This document shows positions 28,125 through 37,422 of a stretch of DNA of 64,000 bases, one piece after another; position 1 is the stretch's first letter; the number at the start of each line of letters is the position of its first letter. The notes beneath the pieces were generated by a model that ran no database searches, was not told where the DNA came from, and worked only from the letters and a program-made list of their open reading frames with translations. Origin of the DNA: Trichormus variabilis 0441. GTDB lineage: Bacteria; Cyanobacteriota; Cyanobacteriia; Cyanobacteriales; Nostocaceae. Where the stretch lies: positions 5,708,501 through 5,772,500 of the forward strand of contig NZ_CP047242.1 in NCBI RefSeq assembly GCF_009856605.1. Reading direction: 5' to 3'. The position numbers and the translations under genes are program-made.

Positions 28125-28183
28125 GTCTTTATGATTACGTTGGTTTTATGAATTAGGCAGGTGTTTTTTGCCTGTAACAATAC

Positions 28184-28199
28184 TTTACACTGCTTTACA
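28184..28199. promoter_or_regulatory. HLR1-like direct repeat upstream of psbA (putative RpaB site)
   Basis: TTTACACTGCTTTACA consists of two TTTACA units 10 bp apart, fitting the HLR1 pattern (G/T)TTACA-N4-(G/T)TTACA. HLR1 is the known binding site of the response regulator RpaB at high-light genes. It lies in the 364-bp region shared by the divergent psbA and hli genes. Confidence 0.6.
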
Positions 28200-28430
28200 A
28201 AAATTGGGTGATTAATTAATATCAGTAAAATATATATGCTTTATAAGTTTTAATTATATAAAAAGGTAATACCAACTTGAAAACAGATGTACAGCCCCAA
28301 AAGCTTGTTCTTTCTTGATTTTGAATTTTGAATTGGTATTGTTAGCGATCGCCAGTAGTGTTAGGACATCAATAGATGATGCAACCTAGACAGAAAAAGA
28401 CTTATGAATCTTCCATTCCCTTCAACATCT

Positions 28431-28446
28431 GTTACATTACGTTACA
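28431..28446. promoter_or_regulatory. HLR1 motif upstream of hli (putative RpaB site)
   Basis: GTTACATTACGTTACA is an exact match to the HLR1 form GTTACA(T/A)(T/A)NNGTTACA, centred about 50 bp before the hli start. In other cyanobacteria RpaB binding to HLR1 represses or activates hli genes according to light; the same control is inferred here. Confidence 0.75.
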
Positions 28447-28488
28447 GACAGTGAAAGCTGTACAACGCAATACATTGGAGTTTTGTTT

Positions 28489-28668
28489 ATGTCTGGTTTC
28501 AAAAATCCTAAGTCTACTGTTTCCGAAAGTCCTAATGCTGTGCGTTTTGGTTTCACTACTGAGAGTGAAAGCTGGAATGGTCGCTTTGCAATGATTGGGT
28601 TTCTATCTATCGTGTTGATTGAAGCTTTCTCAGGCCAAGGCTTTCTCCATTTTTGGGGCATTTTGTAA
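28489..28668 (+). CDS. hli: High-light-inducible protein (HLIP, one-helix CAB-like)
   Basis: 59 residues from the ATG at 28489, preceded by GGAG. One membrane helix carries the chlorophyll-binding motif SWNGRFAMIGF (the ExxNGRxAMIGF type, about residues 26-37). HLIPs bind chlorophyll and carotenoid, quench excitation and assist photosystem II assembly in thylakoids. The position next to a high-light-type psbA with matching HLR1 motifs supports a joint light-stress response. The terminator at 28887-28914 lies downstream, after a family C palindrome. Confidence 0.93.
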   Translation: MSGFKNPKSTVSESPNAVRFGFTTESESWNGRFAMIGFLSIVLIEAFSGQGFLHFWGIL

Positions 28669-28697
28669 GTTGACATAAGCAAGCTCTGTTCCAAGCT

Positions 28698-28764
28698 TAG
28701 TAGGGTGCGTCAGTGTGAATAATTTCTAAGTATATTTAGGTTCTATCGCACTGACGCACCTTAT
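28698..28764. repeat. Family C palindrome core downstream of hli
   Basis: AGTAGGGTGCGTCAGTG and the complementary CACTGACGCACCT are separated by about 37 bp. It shares the core with 24107-24200 and 58700-58801 but lacks their CTTCCAGATA leader. Confidence 0.75.
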
Positions 28765-28886
28765 TGGACTGAACAGCCTAAAAATGATTAACTTGAGCTT
28801 TTGAGTAAATACAACTGCAAATCCTGCTACAGCAACATCTTGATGAGCAGAATAGGCTAGATATTACCCTCCGATTGCTTAACCAG

Positions 28887-28914
28887 ACCGCCCTAATCTA
28901 GTGGCGGTTTTTTT
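28887..28914 (+). terminator. Rho-independent terminator after hli
   Basis: ACCGCC / GGCGGT arms with a 10-nt loop, followed by seven T. It is oriented for plus-strand transcription and ends 3 bp before the stop codon of the converging DUF362 gene. Confidence 0.85.
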
Positions 28915-28916
28915 GG

Positions 28917-29888
28917 TTACTGTTTACCATAGGCACTCATGGGTTCTTTGATAAAGCGGATATAGAAGTGTTTAAAAGTGGACTTAATAACACGGGGCAT
29001 AGCAAAATCAATGGGCATCAACTTATCGGGAAGTTGCCAATCATAAATTTTTAATAAATCAGGATGTAAGTTGGGAAACTCAACATCAGCAAGTTCTGGG
29101 CAAACCCTTAGCCTTTGGGATGCGGCAACGGTAGGCACTTGATGGGGTGGAACGTTCAGAATTTCTACCATTGCTCTATCTAGGGCAAATATATCTGATG
29201 CGGCTGCCAATATACCCAAGGCACGAGGTTCGCCGCCACTGGGGCCATTGCCTTCATGACCGATAATGCCGTCTAAAATAGTTAAATCTGGGTTAATTGC
29301 CCTGGCAGTTTCTACCAACATTTCCCCAAATCGGTCAGCATCCTTCCCAGCTTCCATGTGCCACCATGCTTTCATTTTGCCGGGAACACAACCAAAGAGG
29401 TTTTTTACGCCCAAAGTTAAAGTTAATTGAGCATGGGATTTGACTTTTGGTAAGTTAATCACCACATCTGCTTCTATGACTTCTTTACTCAGTAGCAAGT
29501 GATTAAAGTTTTCACTAACAGTTTCGTAACGTTTGCCATGAAAATCGATGATTGGCAGATTGAGTTCTTGAATAAGTGGCTGATAACCGTTGGCGATCGC
29601 TACACCCTTAGCACTACCAAAAGCTGGACTATCCCCCAGAAAGGGCTTACCACCTGCGGCGATTACCATTTGGGCAACAGCATACACTAGTTCGGCGCGG
29701 GTGGTACATTCTTTAGTGGGACGCGCACCCGTGAGTAAATTAGGTTTCAGTAAAACCCGTTGTCCTGGTTTAACAAAAGCAGCCATCCCCCCAAAAGGTT
29801 CTAGCAAGGTGACAAGAGAGTTCTTTAACGCTTCCCGTTCGTAGGAAGTAGCCCGGATCAGGCTGACAGATGGTTTTTGGTTCTGCAT
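28917..29888 (-). CDS. DUF362-domain protein
   Basis: 323 residues. Typical DUF362 features: PGQRVLLKPNLLTG (about residues 41-54), GGKPFLGDSPAFG, NLPKVKSHAQLTLTLGVKN and GCVPGKMKAWWH. The family is of unknown biochemical role, sometimes fused to ferredoxin domains; this copy has no 4Fe-4S cluster motif. The start ATG lies just past a TGTTGAC tandem repeat. It is followed by convergent hli and preceded by aspA on the same strand (140-bp gap). Confidence 0.85.
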   Translation of the reverse strand: MQNQKPSVSLIRATSYEREALKNSLVTLLEPFGGMAAFVKPGQRVLLKPNLLTGARPTKECTTRAELVYAVAQMVIAAGGKPFLGDSPAFGSAKGVAIANGYQPLIQELNLPIIDFHGKRYETVSENFNHLLLSKEVIEADVVINLPKVKSHAQLTLTLGVKNLFGCVPGKMKAWWHMEAGKDADRFGEMLVETARAINPDLTILDGIIGHEGNGPSGGEPRALGILAAASDIFALDRAMVEILNVPPHQVPTVAASQRLRVCPELADVEFPNLHPDLLKIYDWQLPDKLMPIDFAMPRVIKSTFKHFYIRFIKEPMSAYGKQ

Positions 29889-29911
29889 AGATGATTTTGT
29901 AAGTATGGCTA

Positions 29912-29945
29912 TTGACTGTTGACTGTTGACTGTTGACTGTTGACA
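29912..29945 (+). repeat. TTGACTG heptamer tandem repeat
   Basis: Nearly five head-to-tail copies between aspA and the DUF362 gene, upstream of the latter. Same heptamer class as 14621-14645. Confidence 0.9.
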
Positions 29946-30000
29946 GTCCTTTTTAGTAGTTATGTAATTTATACACGTATTAGCTTAAAGACAAATCAAT

Positions 30001-30024
30001 CCCCAGTCCCCAGTCCCCAGTCCC
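30001..30024 (-). repeat. GGGGACT tandem repeat downstream of aspA
   Basis: Three and a half units of CCCCAGT (GGGGACT on the other strand), starting 5 bp past the aspA stop codon. Same type as in the two kinase genes. Confidence 0.85.
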
Positions 30025-30028
30025 TTAA

Positions 30029-31444
30029 TTACTCTGCCTGGAGTGGCAATATACTACTCATTTCTTCTAGATTTAGCACAGTGGCTAACTCTGCTTCGCT
30101 CATCAGTCCTTTTTCTAACACAATCTGCCGTAGAGATTTTCCTGTGTTTAAAGATTCTTTGGCAACATCTGCGGCATTTAAATAACCAATATGAGTGTTG
30201 AGGGCAGTAACTAAAGCTAAACTGCCTTCGGCGTAGGCTAAACACCGTTCTTTGTTGGCGGTAATTCCTTGAATACAGCGTTCTGTGAGGGCGGCGATAG
30301 TTGACCCCAGAATTTCGATGCTGTGAATTAAATCATAGGCAATCAACGGCATCATCACGTTTAATTCTAATTGTCCGGCTTGGGCTGCAAGAGCGATCGC
30401 CTGATCGTAACCCATCACCTGGAAACACACCATCGATGTCATCTCTGCCATGACGGGGTTATATTTGCCTGGCATGATTGAGGAACCGGGTTGTACTGGG
30501 GGTAATTGAATTTCTTTCAAGCCAGTTTTTGGCCCGGAGTCCATCAGCCGTAAATCGTGAGAGATTTTTGCTAAATCCTGGGCTAGGTTGCGTATTGCCC
30601 CGGAAACGTTCACAAATGGGGACATACTCTGCATAGCAGCCATGAGATGGGGTGCGGGTTGGAGTGGTAAGTTGAGTAGTTCTGCCAATACTTCAACCAC
30701 ACGGGCGCGGTATTGGGGATGGGTGTTTAAGCCTGTTCCCGCCGCACTACCACCTAAACCGAGTACCATCAAGTCTCCAGAGGCGGTGTAAATGCGGTTT
30801 TGATGTTCTGAGAGGATATGCGCCCAAGCGGCGAAATTATCACCCAAGCGGACGGGAACGGCATCCTGTAAATGGGTTCTGCCGGATTTGACAATATCTT
30901 GAAATTCTACAGCTTTGTGTTCTAAAGCAGCGATCGCTTTTTCTAATGCTGGCTGTAATGTTTTGGTCAGTGCCAATAAGCCGCCGATGCGAATTGCAGT
31001 AGGAATAACATCGTTGGTAGACTGCCCATAGTTCACATGATCATTAGGGCTAACTCGTTTGTAATTACCTTTTTCTTCACCCAGAATTTCCAAAGCCCGA
31101 TTTGCTAAGACTTCGTTAATATTCATGTGGTGGGATGTCCCTGCACCGGCTTGATAAACATCCACGACAAACTGATCCCTTAACTTCCCTGCCAGAATTT
31201 CATCGGTTGCTTGCACAATCGCTTGGCTAATATCTTGGGGAATACAGCCTAGTTCTCCATTGACAATTGCTGTAGCTTTTTTAATTAGAAGACCAGCATC
31301 TACGTAAGTAGGTAAGGGCTTAAGACCGCTAATGGGGAAATTTTCAATGGCTCGGAGAGTTTGAATACCGTAATAAACATCACTAGCAATTTGGCGATCG
31401 CCCATCGAATCGCGTTCAATACGAAAATCTGTATTTGTAGTCAT
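30029..31444 (-). CDS. aspA: Aspartate ammonia-lyase
   Basis: 471 residues. It converts L-aspartate to fumarate and ammonia. Fumarase/aspartase superfamily signatures: YQAGAGTSHHMNINEVLANR, NDHVNYGQSTNDVIPTAIR, SGRTHLQDAVPVRLG and the catalytic-Ser loop GSSIMPGKYNPVMAEM. GTSHHMNINEV and the overall length favour aspartase over class II fumarase, though specificity cannot be proven from sequence. It is monocistronic, with a P-type ATPase gene upstream on the same strand (71 bp). Confidence 0.92.
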   Translation of the reverse strand: MTTNTDFRIERDSMGDRQIASDVYYGIQTLRAIENFPISGLKPLPTYVDAGLLIKKATAIVNGELGCIPQDISQAIVQATDEILAGKLRDQFVVDVYQAGAGTSHHMNINEVLANRALEILGEEKGNYKRVSPNDHVNYGQSTNDVIPTAIRIGGLLALTKTLQPALEKAIAALEHKAVEFQDIVKSGRTHLQDAVPVRLGDNFAAWAHILSEHQNRIYTASGDLMVLGLGGSAAGTGLNTHPQYRARVVEVLAELLNLPLQPAPHLMAAMQSMSPFVNVSGAIRNLAQDLAKISHDLRLMDSGPKTGLKEIQLPPVQPGSSIMPGKYNPVMAEMTSMVCFQVMGYDQAIALAAQAGQLELNVMMPLIAYDLIHSIEILGSTIAALTERCIQGITANKERCLAYAEGSLALVTALNTHIGYLNAADVAKESLNTGKSLRQIVLEKGLMSEAELATVLNLEEMSSILPLQAE

Positions 31445-31515
31445 CTGATTGTGGAGATAATCTCAAAATACAGATCATGCCATGCAAACAGACTAAAAAG
31501 CTATTTGCCAATGAT

Positions 31516-34254
31516 TCAGTCCAGGGGGTCGAACTTATTGACGATAAGTGCTACGGGAATCATGGGTAAACCAACAAGTAGGCAAGTTAACCATTGAGTT
31601 AAGTTCAATGGAGCAGTAGCAAACAACTGATTCATCAAGTTCCATTGACTGAAAATTATCTGCAAAATTATTGTAGTTACAATGCCGATAGCTATGGCTG
31701 ATATATCGCTAAGTTTCTGCCTAACTCCTCGCAGGAAATTAATGGCAGCAATTCCTAATTGACTAATACTTAAAAGATAAACAATTCTTCCAGATACTAA
31801 AGCCTGAATTGCCATTGTTCTGGCTAAATCTATATTGCCTGTAGATTGTTTAATCCATTCAAATACACCAAAAATTAATATCCAGTTAAAGATAGAAATT
31901 GTGAAGATGCGCTTGACTAAACTTTTGGAGAGTAATGGTTCACGGGGGCTACGGGGTGGTAATTGCATTACCCGTGGGGACTTTGGTTCAAAGGCTAAGG
32001 GTACCGTCATAGCGATGGAATTAACCATATTTAACCAGAGGACTTGTAAAGATAAAATTGGTAATTCTCTGGCGAGTAATACACTAATTAAAATCGTCAT
32101 GGATTCGCCGCCATTCACAGGTAAGATAAAGGCGATCGCTTTTAATAAATTGCGGTAAACAGTTCGTCCTTCCTCCACCGCCGCTTCTATGGAAGCAAAG
32201 TTATCATCAGTCAAAATCATGTCGGCGGCTTCTTTGGCTACTTCTGTACCCGCACCCCCCATTGCAATGCCAATATCTGCTTGTCTCAAGGCTGGTGCAT
32301 CGTTCACACCATCTCCCGTCATCGCTACAACTTCGCCCTTTGATTGCAAGGCTTCTACGAGGCGGAGTTTCTGTTCTGGGGCAACACGGGCAAATACAGC
32401 CCCATCTTCTATAGCAGTAGCCAGTTGTGTTTGTGACATTTGGGCTAGTTGCGCGCCAGTAAAGGCGAGAACTTCCCCATTTTGATTAAAGCCCATGCGT
32501 TGAGCGATCGCTTGTGCTGTGGCAGCGTGGTCGCCTGTGATCATTTTGACTTGAATCCCCGCATTTTGACAGGCAGCTACGGCGGCGATCGCTTCTGCTC
32601 TTGGGGGATCGATCATTCCTTGCAATCCCAAGAAAACCAAATCTTTGTCGATATCTGCATGATCCAGGGAATCTTGACTAATAGATACAGATTTCCGTGC
32701 AAACGCCAACACCCGCAAACCCTGATGAGCCATTGCCTCAACTTCTTGATGTAGAGTCTGGGCATCCACGGAAACAAGATTACCTCCAGCGTCTAACATC
32801 TGCTGACAACGTTGCACAATTGCCTCAACGGAACCCTTTACATATATAGTCCTGACTTTTGTAGAATTTTCTCCACTCCCCCCTTCATGCAAAGTTGCCA
32901 TGTATTGAAACTCAGACTCAAAGGGGATAACATCCAGCCTGGGCATTTCTGCTTCTAAGTTATTACTAGTCAGCCCCACTTTATTTGCCACAACTATCAA
33001 CGCTCCTTCAGTAGGATCGCCGATAACTTGCCATTCTCCTTCCTTCTGCTCTAAGTGGGAGTCATTACATAACAATCCGGCTTGCAGACATTCTGCCAAT
33101 ACGGGAGAACTATGCCAATCTACTGGCTGTTCATCAAATAAGATTTCACCTCCGGGAATATAACCCGTCCCTGTAACTGTATAGTATTCACCACCTGCAT
33201 AAATCGCCTGTACAGTCATCTGGTTTTCGGTAAGTGTACCCGTTTTATCCGAGCAGATAACTGTAGCACCGCCGAGGGTTTCCACGGCTGGTAATTTCCG
33301 GACGATCGCGTGTCGCTTCGCCATCCGGGAAACACCTATTGCCAATGTTACCGTCACTACAGCAGGTAATCCTTCAGGAATGGCACTAACAGCAAAAGCC
33401 ACTGCCGCTTCAAACATACCTGCCCAGGAATTACCGTATCCCAGTCCGACGGCAAAGGTTAGGGCAGCGATGCCCAGAATTATGTATAGTAATGTGCGGC
33501 TAAATTTATCAAATTTCCGTGTTAGGGGAGTTTTGAGGCTTGTACCTTGCTCCATCAGTTGGGATATCCGCCCGGTTTCCGTAGCTTCCCCAATGGCTAC
33601 AACAATCCCCTTACCAGTGCCAAAGGTCACAAAACTGCCAGCATAAGCCATGTTGCTGCGTTCTGCTAAAACTGCATCTGCATCCACAGGTTCGGTATTT
33701 TTCTCAATAGCAACTGACTCGCCAGTGAGGGCAGATTCATTCACTTGTAAATTGCGGGACTGAATCAGACGCAAATCGGCGGGTACTTTATCACCAGAAG
33801 TCAGTAGTACTAAATCCCCTGGGACTAACTCCTTTGAAGGAACTTGTACCTTTTGACCGTTGCGAAAGATAGTTGCATTAGTTTGGACTGAAGAAGCTAA
33901 AGCTGCGATCGCACTTTCAGCTTTTGATTCTTGCACAAAACCAATAATGGCATTAATTAAGGTGACACCCCAAATCACCCAAGCGTTTACCCACTGCCCA
34001 ATTAAGGCTTTGATGGCACCCGCAATCAGCAAAATGTACAGCAACGGTTGATTAAATTGTAGAAGAAATCTGACTATGGGACTGCTTCCCTGTTTGCCTT
34101 TGAGTTCATTCGCACCAAAGCTTTCCTGCCGTTTTGCCACCTGATTTGATGTCAAACCTGTGTCTAGGTTTGCATCTAAATATTGAGCTACTTTTGATAC
34201 AGATAAATTGTGCCATTGGTGTGACTGGATAATTTCTTTAACTGTTGCTGTCAT
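31516..34254 (-). CDS. P-type cation-transporting ATPase (P2-type), copy 1
   Basis: 912 residues with the full P2 layout: N-terminal cation-ATPase domain, actuator loop ([10 protein letters not shown]), PEGLP in membrane helix 4 ([15 protein letters not shown]), phosphorylated Asp336 in [20 protein letters not shown] nucleotide region, [17 protein letters not shown] hinge and six C-terminal membrane helices. Helix 5 has NGGES like Ca2+ pumps, but helix 6 reads [12 protein letters not shown], where SERCA has N-x-x-T-D; the acidic cation ligand is missing. Ion specificity is therefore uncertain (possibly a monovalent cation or Mg2+). A highly similar paralogue lies at 41515-44262. Confidence 0.92.
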   Translation of the reverse strand: MTATVKEIIQSHQWHNLSVSKVAQYLDANLDTGLTSNQVAKRQESFGANELKGKQGSSPIVRFLLQFNQPLLYILLIAGAIKALIGQWVNAWVIWGVTLINAIIGFVQESKAESAIAALASSVQTNATIFRNGQKVQVPSKELVPGDLVLLTSGDKVPADLRLIQSRNLQVNESALTGESVAIEKNTEPVDADAVLAERSNMAYAGSFVTFGTGKGIVVAIGEATETGRISQLMEQGTSLKTPLTRKFDKFSRTLLYIILGIAALTFAVGLGYGNSWAGMFEAAVAFAVSAIPEGLPAVVTVTLAIGVSRMAKRHAIVRKLPAVETLGGATVICSDKTGTLTENQMTVQAIYAGGEYYTVTGTGYIPGGEILFDEQPVDWHSSPVLAECLQAGLLCNDSHLEQKEGEWQVIGDPTEGALIVVANKVGLTSNNLEAEMPRLDVIPFESEFQYMATLHEGGSGENSTKVRTIYVKGSVEAIVQRCQQMLDAGGNLVSVDAQTLHQEVEAMAHQGLRVLAFARKSVSISQDSLDHADIDKDLVFLGLQGMIDPPRAEAIAAVAACQNAGIQVKMITGDHAATAQAIAQRMGFNQNGEVLAFTGAQLAQMSQTQLATAIEDGAVFARVAPEQKLRLVEALQSKGEVVAMTGDGVNDAPALRQADIGIAMGGAGTEVAKEAADMILTDDNFASIEAAVEEGRTVYRNLLKAIAFILPVNGGESMTILISVLLARELPILSLQVLWLNMVNSIAMTVPLAFEPKSPRVMQLPPRSPREPLLSKSLVKRIFTISIFNWILIFGVFEWIKQSTGNIDLARTMAIQALVSGRIVYLLSISQLGIAAINFLRGVRQKLSDISAIAIGIVTTIILQIIFSQWNLMNQLFATAPLNLTQWLTCLLVGLPMIPVALIVNKFDPLD

Positions 34255-34472
34255 TTTGTTGCCTCAATATTTCCCATAGGCAGGCTAAACGTAGAGCATT
34301 AGCTGTCTGGTCTTGGGCTAATCATGACAACTATGAAGAATAAATGTGATGGAAAAGTGATAGTAAATTAAGAAGGGTCAAGGGTTTTGCTTTCAAATTA
34401 AAATTTATTATGACAAAATCGGTCGATACAAAAAATATAACCAGTTCCAAATCACGTAATTTTAGGTAGCTT

Positions 34473-35684
34473 ATGACGCAGAAATGGCTATCTATTATCG
34501 GTATTGGTGAAGATGGACTATCGGGGTTAAGTGCGATCGCTCTTTCTCTACTCAATCAAGCAGAAATCGTTGTAGGAGGCGATCGCCATTTAGCAATGTT
34601 ACCTCCAAACGACCCACGCGAAAAAATTCTTTGGACTTCTCCTATTACTACCGCAGTAGCAGAAATTATCCAGCGTCGGGGTAAATCTGTATGTGTGTTA
34701 GCTAGTGGTGACCCCATGTATTACGGTATTGGTGTCACCTTGGCGCGACAAGTTCCCATATCGGAAATGACGATTATCCCTGCACCTTCATCTTTCAGCC
34801 TCGCTTGCGCCCGATTAGGATGGTCTTTAACAGAGGTAGAAACCTTAAGTTTATGCGGTCGTCCCTCTGCTTTGCTGCAATCTTATATATATCCTGGTGC
34901 GCGGTTATTAATTTTAAGTGAGGGGAAAAATACACCGAGCATTGTTGCCGAAATTCTTACACAGGGAGGTTTTGGGAATAGCCAACTCACAGTCTTGGAA
35001 CGGATGGGTGGCATTCATGAAAGGATATTAACAGGGACAGCCGCAACCTGGCAGGAAACGAAACTGGCAGACTTAAATGCGATCGCCCTACATTGTATCG
35101 CTGATGCTGGTGTTGTTACCTTACCCAGATTACCAGGATTGCCAGATAACGCCTATCACCACGATGGACAACTTACCAAACGGGAAGTTAGAGCTGTTAC
35201 CCTATCAACTTTAGCACCTACACCAGGACAGTTACTTTGGGATGTGGGGGCGGGTTGTGGTTCCATATCGATAGAATGGATGCGGACTAATCCCAGATGT
35301 CAGGCGATCGCTATTGAACAAAACTCATCTAGACTACAATACATTGCAGATAATGCGGCTGCTTTAGGTACTCCCAACCTGAAAATCATTGCGGGAAAAG
35401 CACCTCATGTCCTCCAAGATTTACCCACACCCGATGCCATTTTTATCGGTGGTGGAGTTACAGCCCCAGGATTATTTGATATTTGTTGGCAAGCATTACG
35501 CCCAGGCGGCAGGTTAATTGCTAATGTAGTCACCATAGAAGGCGAGCAGACCTTATTTCAATGGTACGAAAAAGTGGGTGGCAGTTTTACCCGTATTGCC
35601 ATTCAACGAGCCGAACCAATTGGTAAATTTTTGGGTTGGCGAGCAATGGCTCCTGTAACACAATGGGTAGGGGTGAAAGATTAA
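34473..35684 (+). CDS. cobL: Precorrin-6Y C5,15-methyltransferase (decarboxylating), CbiE-CbiT fusion
   Basis: 403 residues in two enzymes. N-terminal CbiE part (1-200) has tetrapyrrole-methylase signatures IIGIGEDGLSGLSAIA, VVGGDRHLAML and LASGDPMYYGIG. C-terminal CbiT part (205-403) has LLWDVGAGCGSISIEWMR and IFIGGGV. It methylates C5 and C15 of the corrin ring and removes the C12 acetate carboxyl during cobalamin (pseudocobalamin) synthesis. Stand-alone gene, divergent from the ATPase. No cobalamin riboswitch was recognised in the 218-bp leader. ATG start at 34473 with a weak TAGG ribosome-binding site. Confidence 0.95.
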   Translation: MTQKWLSIIGIGEDGLSGLSAIALSLLNQAEIVVGGDRHLAMLPPNDPREKILWTSPITTAVAEIIQRRGKSVCVLASGDPMYYGIGVTLARQVPISEMTIIPAPSSFSLACARLGWSLTEVETLSLCGRPSALLQSYIYPGARLLILSEGKNTPSIVAEILTQGGFGNSQLTVLERMGGIHERILTGTAATWQETKLADLNAIALHCIADAGVVTLPRLPGLPDNAYHHDGQLTKREVRAVTLSTLAPTPGQLLWDVGAGCGSISIEWMRTNPRCQAIAIEQNSSRLQYIADNAAALGTPNLKIIAGKAPHVLQDLPTPDAIFIGGGVTAPGLFDICWQALRPGGRLIANVVTIEGEQTLFQWYEKVGGSFTRIAIQRAEPIGKFLGWRAMAPVTQWVGVKD

Positions 35685-35810
35685 AGAAGACAAGGACTTA
35701 GGCAACTTTAGACCGGGTGTAAGGGTGTAGGGGTGTGAGGGAAGAATTTAGTTTTACGCTTTCCCTTAAACCCCAATTACGGTTCAGTTAAGGAATTTCT
35801 TGGTTAAGCC

Positions 35811-35985
35811 AACATGAGTTCGATAAATTCGGAAGAACCCCTCTCCATAGCTTGCTTCCCGCAGGGTACCTCTCCCCGACGCGGGGAGAGGCTTAAAACC
35901 CTGATTATTTGGTACTCAGTTATAGATTTTCAGCCCCTTCCCTTGTAGGGAAGGGGTTGGGGTTAGGTTCCGTCGAATTCATGTT
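35811..35985. repeat. Palindromic element, family E
   Basis: The terminal sequences AACATGAGTTCGATAAATTC and (complement) AACATGAATTCGACGGAACC are inverted. Internal hairpins include CCTCTCCCCGACGCGGGGAG and CCCCTTCCCTTGTAGGGAAG. Only one copy was seen in the window, but the internal modules recur inside the MITE at 44404-44567. Confidence 0.65.
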
Positions 35986-36122
35986 AAGCCAGGGTAAGAC
36001 AAGAATTTTCAAAATAATCCTCTTTCTTCCCGTGCTTCCCCTGCTTATCTGAATTTTATTCCCCTACACCCCCATACCCCTAAAACCCTATCGTCATTTA
36101 GCAGAAAACTTGTAACATCCGC

Positions 36123-36154
36123 TAGACTCTCCACCTAACTAGAGAGATTAGGAT
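36123..36154 (+). promoter_or_regulatory. Candidate MerR-type metal-responsive promoter
   Basis: -35-like TAGACT and -10-like TAGGAT are separated by 20 bp, longer than the usual 17, with an inverted repeat (CTCTCCA...TAGAGAG, 36127-36146) filling the spacer. This is the arrangement MerR-family activators act on. The downstream gene is a CxxC metallochaperone. No MerR-family gene is in the window. The call is inference. Confidence 0.4.
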
Positions 36155-36222
36155 AGTTCCAGGCAATTGCCTCAGTTGTCAAGCTGAGTCCTGATAGTTT
36201 CTTTTATTCACACCGTAAATCT

Positions 36223-36417
36223 ATGACAATCCAACTCACAGTTCCCAACATGGCTTGTTCTGCTTGTGCAAACAACATTACCAATGCAGTAAAGACAGTT
36301 GATGTTGATGCGATCGTTCAGGCTGATCCACAGACTAAGCTGGTGAACGTAGAAACGCAAGCTTCAGAAACTTCCATTAAAGATGCTTTAGCTGCTGCTG
36401 GCTATCCGGCTGCATAA
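36223..36417 (+). CDS. Heavy-metal-associated domain protein (Atx1-like metallochaperone)
   Basis: 64 residues, a single HMA domain. The metal site is CSAC in MACSACANNI (residues 10-19). The ferredoxin-like beta-alpha-beta fold is complete, ending EASETSIKDALAAAGYPAA in outline. The family passes Cu(I) to P1B ATPases at the thylakoid and plasma membranes; Zn(II) or other soft metals are possible. The two P-type ATPases in the window are P2-type and are not its expected partners. Hairpin terminator at 36430-36468. Confidence 0.9.
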   Translation: MTIQLTVPNMACSACANNITNAVKTVDVDAIVQADPQTKLVNVETQASETSIKDALAAAGYPAA

Positions 36418-36429
36418 ATTTCTGGAACC

Positions 36430-36468
36430 ACGGGATACCTGAATGTATAGAAAAGTCGGGTATCCCGT
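36430..36468. terminator. Hairpin after the metallochaperone gene
   Basis: ACGGGATACC / GGTATCCCGT, 10-bp perfect arms with a 19-nt loop, then ATTCTTTCC. A likely transcript end. Related to the GTCGGGTATC hairpin at 41454-41486. Confidence 0.6.
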
Positions 36469-36489
36469 ATTCTTTCCACTCAACAGCAT

Positions 36490-36623
36490 TAAGACTTACG
36501 CACCTAGATTTTCTTTTGAGACCGGGTGTAAGGGTGTAAGGGTATAGGGGTGTAAGGGTTTCAAACATTTATACCGCTACACCTCCAAACCCTTGATCTT
36601 TCCTTTTCATGCGTAAGTCCTAA
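36490..36623. repeat. MITE-like palindromic element, family A
   Basis: AAGACTTACGCA at the left and TGCGTAAGTCCTAA at the right, with GGGTGTAAGGGTGTAAGGG facing its complement. On the opposite strand it matches 4164-4315 along most of its length, including GAAAGATCAAGG. Confidence 0.8.
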
Positions 36624-36661
36624 GCATTACAGTACCAAACATTCTTAATTACGAATTACTC

Positions 36662-37051
36662 TTAAAATCTAATACCCAATTGCCCGTTAATCCCACGGAC
36701 AGAATTATATCCAGCACCCACGAAAACATTATCAGTCGCACCAACCTGCACACCACCAGAAAAAGCTACGCCTTTATCCTCTGAATAATATCCCAACCCT
36801 ACATAAGGTGAAATTACTGGTAAGCTGATAAACTTCAACACATCTACGCCAGTAGCGCCATCAGTTCCCACGCCTAACTCCACCCCCAAATTTAACGCTC
36901 TAGCCCCTACAGCATAAGTTACATCACCATCTTTGCCGCCCACAGAAACCCAAGGTTGTGGTATCAATTGTGCAGAGGCTTGAGTTGGGGTTAATAAAGC
37001 TAAAAATCCTAATGATGTTATGAGTGTTTTTGCGATCGTTCTTTTCTTCAC
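36662..37051 (-). CDS. Small secreted/outer-membrane beta-barrel-like protein
   Basis: 129 residues. Clear signal peptide (MKKRTIAKTLITSLGFLALL, ending ASA/Q at about residue 27/28). The mature part is Gly/Val-rich with alternating strands (VTYAVGARALNLGVELGVG, ISPYVGLGYY, VAFSGGVQVGA) and ends in Phe (LGIRF), a signature of Bam-inserted barrels. At about 100 mature residues it would give only four to six strands, so it may oligomerise or be a periplasmic beta protein. Family not recognised. Stand-alone gene. Confidence 0.75.
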   Translation of the reverse strand: MKKRTIAKTLITSLGFLALLTPTQASAQLIPQPWVSVGGKDGDVTYAVGARALNLGVELGVGTDGATGVDVLKFISLPVISPYVGLGYYSEDKGVAFSGGVQVGATDNVFVGAGYNSVRGINGQLGIRF

Positions 37052-37422
37052 GCTTTTCTCCTACACTACCTAAAAATGCTGAGTTCACTGTAACTGAGTT
37101 ATAACCTTGAGTAATTCTGGCGAAAGAAATCTATTTCGTTCTAAAAAATCTACGTCTAGGGTTAGATTCACTTACTACAGAGGAATCACTCTAGAAATAT
37201 CCATGACGGTTAACTGAACGAAAATGTTGCAACTGTTGTAGCTATTGCACTTAAGTCAAATTAGATATTCAGAGAATATTTCTCCCGCTTGCAGAGGGTA
37301 ACAAGATTTATAGTTTCTACAGTGAGATTAGCTGACTATATTTTAAGGTTAAAATAATCAAGCCTTTGAGAATATCCAACACTCAACAGCCGCATTCCGC
37401 CTGTGACAGATAACATTTATAT
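37052..37422. other. Intergenic region, 371 bp, divergent promoters
   Basis: It lies between the beta-barrel-like protein gene and argS. No repeat family or RNA was recognised. It should contain the promoters of both genes; no clear consensus was picked out. Confidence 0.5.

Larger units (their letters stand above)
35685..36222. other. Repeat-rich intergenic region, 538 bp
   Basis: It contains a partial family A end (AGGACTTAGGCA near 35696, then GGGTGTAAGGGTGTAGGGGT), a palindromic element at 35811-35985, a CCCCTACACCCCCATACCCC tract near 36061, and a candidate MerR-type promoter at 36123-36154. No gene. Confidence 0.6.

Noticed and set aside
34255..34472. Cobalamin riboswitch upstream of cobL
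   Set aside because: The leader is short and AT-rich, and I could not find the conserved B12-box core (GCCACTG-type).
34331..34555. Minus-strand frame overlapping the cobL start
   Set aside because: It overlaps the 5' coding region of cobL on the opposite strand and has no family features.
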